This document shows, one piece after another, positions 56,023 to 64,000 of a stretch of DNA of 64,000 nucleotides. The stretch lies in assembly GCF_030272615.1 (NCBI RefSeq), contig NC_081406.1:245141218-245205217 (forward strand), read 5' to 3'. The stretch is from Cryptomeria japonica. Taxonomy: Eukaryota; Streptophyta; Pinopsida; Cupressales; Cupressaceae. The notes below the pieces were generated by a model. It was given only the letters and a program-made list of their open reading frames with translations, had not been told where the DNA came from and made no database searches. Position numbers and translations under genes: made by a program. Within the stretch, counting starts at the first letter, position 1. Every line of letters begins with the position of its first letter.

Positions 56023-59000
56023 ATGTCAGTTCCTTATGCTTCCCATCAATTCGAGCGCGTGCGGAGGTATTGGAGGCCCATCGTGTATGGACCACCAGTA
56101 AGTCAACCCTTTTGACCCCTTTTGGATTTTTTATTTTGTCATTTTTTATCATGTTTTCAATTTTGTCAAGTGGATTTGTCGGTTTAGCGCGTCAGGGTCA
56201 AAGCGTAGCGCATACGATAGGTTTCATAGTGCGTAGGTTTTAATAAAATAGGATAGTGTCCTAAAAGATTAGGGTAGCGCATCTATAGGTTAGGTTAGCA
56301 CTTAGGATTAGGTTAGCGCACCGGGATCACAGGGTAGCGTAGAGGGCAAAATGGGTAGCGAATAGGAGATACTTAGCGAATAGGGTTTCTAGGGGGTTGC
56401 ATGGGTAGGCCTAGGTAGTGCATAGGTATGACCTAGTGCATAGGGTTAGATACATAGTGCAAAAGGAGGATAAAATAGCACATAGGTTCATTTAGCGCTT
56501 GGGGTAGGTTAGGTGGTGTATTGGGAGGAAAGGGTAGCACGTAGGTTCTAGCTAGCGCATAGGGTGGATTAGGTAGTGCTTGGTGAGGACACGATAGCGC
56601 ATAGTATAGCTCATAGACAATATTGTTTAGTGCATAGGGAAAAATTTTGGTAAAGTATGATTTGTGAATGAAGAAAATTGGTAGGTTGATGTCAATTCTG
56701 CAGGGATAGGTGCAAATTGTCGGTCTGCGTGTCTATTGTCATTGTTTTGATAAGTTGTCCAATATGAGTTCTGATATAACTTGATTTGATTTGCAATTTT
56801 TCAAGTTGATATAGATTTGATGCTGATTTGATATGATGTGGGTTTTGATATGGATGTTTTTGATATGAACTTGATTTGATATAAATTGTTTCAAGTTGAT
56901 ATATATGTGGAGCTTGAATTGTTTTACAAGTTGCATTGATTGTGGAACTTGAGTTGTTTTACAAGCTGATATGGATGTGAAACTTGAGTTGTGTTACAAG
57001 TTGATATGTAACTTAATTTGTGTTACAAGTTGATATGATTTGATGGATTGATATGATGTGGAACTTGATTAGATTTTCAAAGTTTTAAGTTTTCAATATG
57101 AATTTGATTTTGATATTTATGTTTTTGATGAGGAAATTGATATTGGACTTGTTTTGCTTCTCGACAGGAGTGCCTTGGAGTGGTTCAGTCACGTGAGTGA
57201 TTTCTGAGATCATGGTCATTGATACCATGATTGACACAGGCTGATAGAGATATTATTGAGAGGTGTGGGATGTCCTCATTGTTAGAGATGCCTCAATTTA
57301 TTGTGAACTGGGTTTTATTGACAACATTGGCTAAGAGGTGGCATAGTGATACAAACACCTTTCATTTGGTGACAGGTGAGATCACAGTGATGCCTGAGGA
57401 TTGTTACCGAATTCTATGGTGATAGGTGCATTTCTACCCTATGAGAAGACTGAGGAGGGTGGTACAGAGACACTTCATCGGATTCTATAGGATGACACAG
57501 TTTGCGGATACGAGATCCCCTCATAGGAGTTCTTAGATTTGGATTATGCTCCCCTACCATCAGTGCTGGCAAGTTTTATAGGTGGTTTTTAATGTCCCGA
57601 TCGTAGGTCGAAGGGACTCGCAGTGGGATGGGAATTGGTTTTGGAGGATATGGTGATGTAGGGTCATCGATTTGCATGGGGGTCAGCTATGCTGGCCCAC
57701 TTATACAGGGATTTGCATTAGGTAGTATACTTGGGTTATAGGAGTTTATCAGCTGGAGTGACACTGCTACAGGTATGGGCATGGGAGCATATTCCCGTAG
57801 CTAGGCCACTGGCGGATAGAGATAGGCATGTTGGGTGTGCGTATGCATACAGATACCGAGGGATAGTTGTCCAGTGTAAGTTGGGAAAACTAGAGCACTG
57901 GAGGAGAGTTTTGGATGATATTGATACCATCATCTAGCGACCATATACAGGTTGTGAGGTATGGGCAGAGGATGGGATGGAGATGCCCTATGTTTATATG
58001 TTCAGGTATCTGATAGGGCAGATACCCTTTGTTATTGAGAGGTTTTTGCATAGCCGAGTGTTGCGGAAGTATAGTCGATAGTAGAGGATTCCACATGGAG
58101 CATGCCAATATGCTCGATGAAGATAGGATATTCCAGATTGGGGACCTACGATTGATAGCACGACAGTCGTGGAGGAGTTCTTTCATTTAGCTAGCCAGAT
58201 TTTGGATTGTGCCCCTGAGATAGTGGATGCAGGGATGACTGACAAGTTTGTAGCACTCTTCGTAGCACGTGTAGTGGCCAGGATATTGGATCCAGCTGAG
58301 ATAATTCCCGCTTTTGATGATGATGATGAGAATGATCAGCCTGAGAGACTAGGGAGACGGGGAGAGGCAGATGAGGGAGGTGGTGATGGAGGAGGAGGTT
58401 ATGGCGGAGATGGTGGAGGAGGTGGCTGAGGTCGGTGAGGGGATAGAGGTATAGTGGATCGGTGGAGGAGAGTAGATAGGGGTGGAGATGGTGGTGATAG
58501 AGGGATACAGGTGGAGAGAGCAGTGCAGCAGGCTGTGGTGAATAGATGGAGAGGACTTTTGGCTATCACAGTTGGGGGTGAGGAGAGGGTTGGGAAGGTG
58601 ATAGCAATAGTGGGAGGGTATGATGACTTCGGACGACCAGCCTAGAGGAGGAGGTCAAATGTTTTACCTCCACCTGCACCGAGGACAGGCAGAGGGACAG
58701 GGGGTACCCCTTCATAGGTACCGTTGCAGATGCGGATTCTGATGCATGTGGAGGATGTGCATATTATATCGCTGTAGTTGTCAGTGCAATAGTTGCAGAC
58801 ACAGTTGTTGGTGCATCAGTATCAGATTATTCAGCTAACCACAAAGCATGATATTGAGATAAAGCGTCGGGGTCGAGCAGAGGAGCTCGCAGTGAGTTTG
58901 CAGAGAGTGACAACAGGTGGCCCGCTGAGAGACACCTTGAGAGAGTTGGCTTTGAGATCTAAGGAGGTGGAGTATTACCAGCGATATTATGAGGATGTGG

Positions 59001-59179
59001 GGCCTAGGGAGCGTAGAGTGCAGAGTCTCACCGCATCGAGATCCAGTTGATCTCAAGAGACTGGGTTGAGGACAGAGCGCAGAGGTGTGACAGGGCCTCC
59101 TAGACAAGATCCTCTTGGAGATCCAGGTGCTGGGACATCTGTAGCGAGACCGTCTCACTCAGGAGATAGTCATACCTGA
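56023..59179 (+). pseudogene. Antisense PMD gene of element E
   Basis: Exon 1 is 56023-56097 (25 codons, donor GTAAGT). Intron 1 is 56098-57167, with acceptor TCGACAG. Exon 2 starts at 57168 in phase 0, as in A and C. PMD motifs include VNWVLLTTLAKRWHSDTNTF, then HLVTGEITVMPEDCYRIL. A frameshift lies between 57422 and 57731. Later parts include LDCAPEIVDAGMTDKFVALF at about 58205, an Asp- then Gly-rich stretch (58312-58430), and a charged, probably coiled-coil C-terminus (58850-59050). Many stops interrupt it. No second intron is obvious. The product would be a nuclear-type PMD protein; its function in the element is unknown. It lies opposite to E's own coding strand. Confidence 0.7.
56187..56640. 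repeat. TAGCGCATAGG minisatellite in intron 1 of the E antisense gene
   Basis: About 20 degenerate copies of an 11-25 bp unit with core TAGCGCATAGG. Variants such as TAGTGCATAGG and TAGCACATAGG differ by C/T changes at the CpG. It sits in the same intron as the unrelated minisatellites of A and C. Confidence 0.8.
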
Positions 59180-59339
59180 GAGACGTTGTCTCTATTGTAT
59201 TTTGATCATTTTGTTGTATTTGGCACAAACATGACATATTTTGTACATTGATCATTTTTTTGAGATATATATGACCCCATTTTCTTTGATCCTCATGTGA
59301 TGTGTTATGTATTATGCTTTCTATATGTTTTTTATTATT

Positions 59340-59590
59340 CTATGATGATGCATGTGATGTGATTGGTGATGAATATGATGTGATAATGCATGATGTTGTG
59401 AGATGTATCTTGAAAATGAGATGTATGATAATGATATGCTGTGAGATGTATCTTGAAAATGAGATGTATGATATTGATATGTGACTAATTTTTAAAATGA
59501 CATGCAACTAATTGTAAAATGATATGCAACTAATTGTAAAATGATATCCAACTAATTTGTAAAATGATATGTAACTAATTTGATTTTGAG
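59340..59590. repeat. Two short tandem arrays
   Basis: A 61-bp-period pair (GTGAGATGTATCTTGAAAAT blocks near 59399 and 59442) is followed by four or five ~26-bp units of AACTAATTTGTAAAATGATATG (each copy varied) at 59477-59582. No gene. The remainder to 60090 has a further diverged pair near 59690 and 59770. Confidence 0.6.
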
Positions 59591-60089
59591 CATCCTCATT
59601 CTGCATTCGTCATCCCTGTATAGCCACATGTTGTTTTCTTTCTTTGTATGTATCATCATTGAGCATTTATTTGTTTTGGGATATGTTGAAAATTTATACA
59701 AGCATAATGGTATAATTGAACCATAATGACCTGAGAAAAATTTACATGATTTTTTATTTTGCAAGATAGTACAAGCGTCAAGGTATAATTGAACCAGGAT
59801 GACCTGAGTGTGGATTGTGTATAAACAGACAAGATTAAACCATTTGTATGCGTGATGTGGAATCACCTCTTTAATGATATGGTGTGAATCACATCTCGAG
59901 ACAAGTATCGACACAATACAAATGATTGCCTCACAGACAGAAAACTAAAAAATATTGGAGTCCTCATGACTTTCTCCAGCTTTGAAGATTTTGTTGAGAA
60001 CATGTAGAGGATCCAATAATTCAAAAAGTTTAAGTGCAAAAATAGTCAAAAATTTATGCGAGATGCAACATTTGATACTTCAGAAAATA

Positions 60090-60298
60090 ATACATCATAT
60101 TTTCTTTGAGTACTAGGTCACCAATTTTAAAAATTCGGGGAATAACCTTGTGGTTGTAGCTCCTGTACATGCATTGCTGATATGCTTTGAGATGAGTGTA
60201 GGCACGTTGGCGTCTTTCATCTAGAAGTTCGAGCTCTTGTAGTCAGTTAACTCGATACTCTTCATCTAGAATTAGGCCTTTCAAAGAGACTCTGAGAG
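60090..60298 (-). pseudogene. pol: Element E integrase C-terminal fragment
   Basis: Reads LSLRVSLKGLILDEEYR, then ELELLDERRQRAYTHLKAY and KIGDLVLKEN, matching the region just after the integrase core in A and C. It lacks everything upstream, and the GPY part downstream is not recognisable. One stop (TGA) is inside. Confidence 0.7.
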
Positions 60299-60433
60299 AT
60301 AAAGGTAGGAGTAAAGTCAATGGCCTAGATAAGGTGGATTGTTTTTTAAGTTCTTCTTCTTATTTCTTCTTTTTGACCTTGGGTTCTCTAGGGGGAATTC
60401 TATATTCTCATATAAAGGTAGGAGTAAAGTCAA
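60299..60433. repeat. Exact 22-bp direct repeat at the C/E junction
   Basis: The 22 bases at 60412-60433 (core AAAGGTAGGAGTAAAGTCAA) recur exactly at 60299-60320, where C's sequence stops and E's starts. The first belongs to C's frame; the second fits neither element in frame and looks like filler copied during repair. Confidence 0.7.
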
Positions 60434-62054
60434 GGGATCCCTAATCATCTTCTGTAAGAATATTTTTAGGAGAGAAGGCATCTTCAGTAGTAGAATCAAG
60501 TTGGGAAGGGTCTTCCTCAAGAACTTTAGGTTCACTTGAGGAATTATTGGTAGGAGATGAATTTGAAGAAACAGACACACTAGTGGGAGTGAAGGATTTG
60601 GAATAATCATCTAAGATTGTTGGGGAAGAACCGGTTGAAGAGGATTTGGATGTTGATGTTTGCAAACAAGCCTCGAGATTTGTGTCACCTAGCAAGGTAT
60701 ATGTTTTATTGTTGTAAATGAATTTAACTTGCCTATGCAATGTGGAGGGGACAACTTGCATGCTATGAATCCAAGGTTTCCTTAATAAAAAGTTATACGT
60801 CAAATATCCACACCTAACATGGATAGGAGTGGGAAAAGTAATAGGACCCACCTTAATAGGAAAGGTGATGATACCTGGTGAAGATTTAGCAACATTATTG
60901 AAGCCTCAAATAGTAAGAGAATCGAGCTTAATAAGAGATGTATCGACATTAATCTTATGCAATAGGTTAATGATCAAACATTAAGGCCATAACCATTGTC
61001 CACTAATGTTCATGTTATCGCACTATCATTTATGATAACCACGATCATTAAAGGATCGTATCGATGTTGGATCTCACTAGTAGGTAACTCATCTTGTGTA
61101 AAAATAATTTGAGCTTTAGGGGATGTGATAGAATTAATTAAAGAAGCCATATTATTAGATATCATTGTGAATGAGACATTAAAAGTTTTCAAGGCACTTG
61201 TAACATTTTGTGATGGGTTGAGGAAGTTTGAATCAAATCCCAAAGGGATATCTTGGCAGGAGTAGCTTTAAGTTGTTCAATGAGATCGTATTCCTTACCA
61301 AGAGTTTGTGAGATACAAGATTCTTGAGGAAGAATATGTTGAGGATCAGGAAGAGTAGTTGGAATAACCGGAGGAGGATTAGGTTGCCTATTATTTATTG
61401 TATTATAGGTATGGGCAACCGCATGATGATTCTCCTTAGTTAATTGTTTAGCATAACTATAAGGATTCTTAGTGGGATTTCTTCCTTGCACAGTAATGAT
61501 AGGTTTGCTAGGAGTACTAAAGGAATCATGACTATATCCACCTTGAATAGTGAATAGAGGTTGATTAGAGAGAGGTGAAGTTGAAGAAGGATAAGCACCT
61601 TGGACCACAAAAAGAGGCTTGCTATGTTTATTCATATTTATCATATTGATTAGCCTTTTAGATGTATTATTTTTGTTTCAAGATTTAGGAAAAGACATAA
61701 AGTCATCAAGGGCATCATCCAACAAAGCATGGTCATATCAGTTGAAAGGTTAATCTTTTGATTCAAAAGGAGACATATCCTCATAAAGGAAATTATTGTA
61801 AGCAACCATGTCACTTGATATAGTGGAGGAGTTGATAGGAATGTATCCATGAGAGGAATTCAACTTATCTTTCTCATCACCATGAAATGGCATAGTAACA
61901 AGGTTAATTATTTTTGGCAGAATGAGGGTTTAGAAGGCTTCGGGTTCAAAAACTCTTCTAGAGCTTCATCTAATTCATCCTTACTAAACTCATAATCAAC
62001 ATACTTGCATAAATCATCAAAATTATGAACATCTTTCAAATAAAGATCTGACAT
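60321..62054 (-). pseudogene. Element C N-terminal polyprotein (gag-like region and protease)
   Basis: Starts at ATG 62054 and matches A residues 1 to about 580. The same VQG-type repeats (61640-61490), the YDLIEQLKATPAKISLWDLI segment (61290), protease with VDNGYGLNV near 61000, and the GRPWIHSMQ-like block (60780) are present. Frameshifts lie near 61850 and 61200, with several stops. As in A, no Gag fold or CCHC knuckle is present. It ends abruptly at 60321 within the Lys-rich linker. Confidence 0.8.
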
Positions 62055-62214
62055 TTTGAAATGAAAATTTAAACACACAATGCAAGTAAAAGGAAAGTTC
62101 TTTTTTTCTTTTTCTTGAATTTTTCACTTTTTTTGGAATTTTATGTTTATAAGGCAAAATGAAAATATACTAAGTCTAGATCTAACAATGCAATGCAATG
62201 AAAATGAAATTGGT

Positions 62215-62232
62215 TTCACGTCGAGTTCACCA
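62215..62232 (-). other. Primer-binding site of element C
   Basis: On the minus strand TGGTGAACTCGACGTGAA follows the LTR after a short spacer; one difference from A's site. The leader 62055-62214 is short and AT-rich. Confidence 0.75.
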
Positions 62233-62236
62233 AAGA

Positions 62237-63132
62237 TGTGTAGGGGAAAAAGTAAGACTAGGCAAGAAAACCCTAATTCTACTCTTGCATGCACACTCAC
62301 ATAATACGAAAGAGCCTAGGAGGGTAACACACTTCAACTACTTCTTGTGAGGAATAGAGAGTCAAGGATTTCCCTTTTGGGTTTCTATTCCCTTGCAGCA
62401 AATGAGAGATAGCAAAGATGCAAATATACACTAGTAACCCTAATCTGAAAATGCAAGACTGAGAATAACTGATATGTTGTTGAAAAGAACAAATTAGGAG
62501 GCAAATTCATAAGTGCACCTATGTCTGAAATTTGACCTAAAATGTCTAGGACTGGGGTGCTGCACGACTATCCTGATTCTATAGATCTAAAACTATACCC
62601 GCAGAACTAGAAACTAAGATCTGAAACCTGTTGCTCTGTCAAATCTTGCTGAAAACAGGGAGGACTAGGGTGCCACTCTCCTTTCCTGGGTAGAAACAGG
62701 CCATCATTCCCTTATCCTAGGGGTTTGTAGTGAAATATGGCATTCAAAATAGTCCTTGTGTACTCTACCAGTCCTGAAAGTTGTAGCAACGCTCAGATCT
62801 GAAACTGTACCTATAGCTAAAAATAGGGTTTTGGGTGGCTATGTAGGGTTTTGCCTTAGTCAAACCCTTGTTTTGGTGATTTCCACCTCAATGAATAGCC
62901 AATTTGTAAAGTAAAATAGTGTGTGCGAGAACCTTGTGTGTGTGCAAGATCCTAGAATGAGAGAAAACAATCTAGAGTAAACCCTAATTGCTTGTAATTG
63001 AAAATAGAAATGCCCTAGATCAATGATGCAAAGTTATATAAAGAATGAATGTAAATCAAATTGATATAATGAAGCTCATACAAATACATAGAAACAACAT
63101 GAAACCATACCAAACCCCAAGGGAGAGGTACA
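62237..63132 (-). repeat. 5' LTR of element C (partial)
   Basis: Ends CCCTACACA at 62237 and matches 10358 to about 11237 of the other LTR; it is cut at 63132 (GGGAGAGGTACA) by the edge of element G. Confidence 0.85.
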
Positions 63133-64000
63133 TGATAGTTCTGATACTTAAAGATAAGTACAGATGCCAAGCTAATAAGATGAGAGTGGGGGTGTGAATC
63201 ATACAAACTTAATCTTCCATAAAAACATCATATTCAACCTCGGTATCATATACTTCAGTAATATAACCAAAATTGCTAAACATGAAAACTCAAAAGCATA
63301 TAAACATCATAACACTCATAACACCAGATTTAACATGGAAACCCAAATAGGGAAAAACCATTGTGGCATTTCAGACCCACTGAGAAATATACTCTTCTAG
63401 AGTATGCTCGGTTAAAAGCAAATCATGTTAAATATTACAAACACATTGCTAGATGTGACCCGGTTAAGAGATTTCCCTCAGATCTATTAGGATCTTCACC
63501 TTGTTAGAAGTGACCTTGTTAAAGGATTTCAAACACTCAATCAGAATGTCACCTTGCTAGAGGGTTTTACAAATAAGACTGTTAAGTCCACTCGGTTAAG
63601 AGATTTTATGTCACTTCTCAAAATAACAGTAATAAAAATCTATCTGCAACTTCACATCTAAAATGCTAAAGTAGATTCTTATTTGCTCAATACAATATAG
63701 ACATAGAACTAATCTTGTCCATCTGCTGGGCTCTATACTCTGTTATTCAAAACAAGTCTTCAAGCTTCTGTGCTCGGTAATCACTATGTAGCATCCCTGT
63801 GCATACACTTGCCCGCATACATTGTTTATCAACAGTTCCCTATTTATAAACAATTCATCAACCGCTTAATCTCCTTGATCACATTTCCCATGATCAATCA
63901 TAGCCATCAGATCTTCAAACTTTGTCCAGGTTCAATGTATCCTTTGATCTGAAAATGTTTTACCCTGCCTTGGAACTTGCATACATTTCTTGGAACTTGT
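63133..64000 (-). mobile_element. Element G: LTR of another retrotransposon (partial)
   Basis: Begins TGATAGTTCTGATACTTAA exactly where C's LTR stops; read on the minus strand it would end AACTATCA. It contains repeated CTCGGTTAAGAGATTT and CCTTGTTAAAGGATTT blocks, and on the minus strand a GGTTTTTCCCTATTTGGGTT segment like that seen in the R/U5 part of many plant copia LTRs. Orientation and family are uncertain. It runs off the window. Confidence 0.5.

Larger units (their letters stand above)
54165..60298 (-). mobile_element. Element E: 5'-truncated Tat-type element, family 2
   Basis: Reading leftward it keeps only the end of integrase (60298-60090), a repeat-rich spacer, an antisense PMD gene (plus strand, 56023-59179), a polypurine tract (55599-55582) and its 3' LTR (55581-54165). 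It lies within C's pol, close to the start of RT. The 5' part of E and about 0.8 kb of C are absent, joined at 60299-60320 by a short filler. LTR and polypurine tract resemble those of element F rather than A/C, and its integrase and PMD sequences are diverged from A/C, so it is a second family. Confidence 0.75.
10358..63132 (-). mobile_element. Element C: outermost, oldest Tat-lineage element, minus strand
   Basis: C reads right to left: partial 5' LTR 63132-62237, primer-binding site 62232-62215, gag-like/protease 62054-60321, pol 54164-51146, antisense PMD gene (plus strand, 12541-50439), polypurine tract 11963-11948, 3' LTR 11947-10358. Its own sequence is only about 11.2 kb; the rest is element B (13169-48528, with A and D inside) and element E (54165-60298). 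About 0.8 kb of early pol, present in A at roughly 20345-21170, is missing at the E junction. Aligned stretches of its two LTRs differ by roughly 10-14% by eye, making it the oldest element. It belongs to the same family as A: same LTR termini, primer site, protein order and antisense gene. Confidence 0.85.

Overview
The window is a stack of nested LTR retrotransposons, the usual content of repeat-rich intergenic DNA in a large-genome seed plant. A gymnosperm is my guess from element type and size, not something I can prove. I see no rRNA, no tRNA gene, no bacterial operon and no intact host gene. Nearly all coding sequence is retrotransposon protein (Ty3/gypsy Tat-type and Athila-like, plus Ty1/copia), and most of it is broken by nonsense codons.

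Layout. (1) 1-2025: the 3' end and 3' LTR of a plus-strand Tat-type element (F). (2) 2026-10357: older DNA with the last three exons of an unidentified spliced gene, a ~360-bp tandem repeat, a decayed unrecognised minus-strand gene, GA, TA and TATG microsatellites, a tRNA-derived SINE candidate and a ~60-bp-arm hairpin. (3) 10358-63132: element C, minus strand, Tat lineage, oldest. Its LTRs differ by roughly 10-14% in stretches compared by eye. Inside C sits element B (plus, Athila-like, 13169-48528, target-site duplication CCTAT). Inside B sit element A (plus, same family as C, 16788-29684, duplication GGGAG, LTRs 1663 bp each and ~2.6% different) and copia element D (38989-45708, LTRs ~2.6% different). 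C also carries a 5'-truncated element E of a second Tat family (minus, 54165-60298). (4) 63133-64000: the edge of another LTR element (G) inserted in C's 5' LTR. LTR divergence falls in the order C, B, A, as the nesting requires.

How the parts work. A and C have one gag-less polyprotein: an N-terminal region without a recognisable Gag domain, a protease with a D-N-G motif, a G-patch-like segment, reverse transcriptase, two RNase H domains (the second is the Tat hallmark) and integrase. Downstream, on the opposite strand, lies a separate gene encoding a plant mobile domain (PMD) protein. It has its own TATA box about 80 bp before the ATG, a short first exon, an intron holding a minisatellite, a PMD exon with an acidic tail, and (in A and C) a second intron and third exon. 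Splice sites and phases agree between A and C, and the promoter, exon 1 and intron 1 recur in E from a different family. Because the gene is antisense, its introns are not recognised in the element's genomic RNA and can survive reverse transcription. This antisense, intron-bearing passenger gene is the most interesting system in the window. B carries a different extra-gene module: a minus-strand coiled-coil gene and a plus-strand gene diverging from about 38.0 kb.

Decay. Nonsense codons in D are all explicable as single C-to-T changes (CAA, CAG or CGA), and most of those in A and B are too, as expected for methylated, silenced plant retrotransposons.
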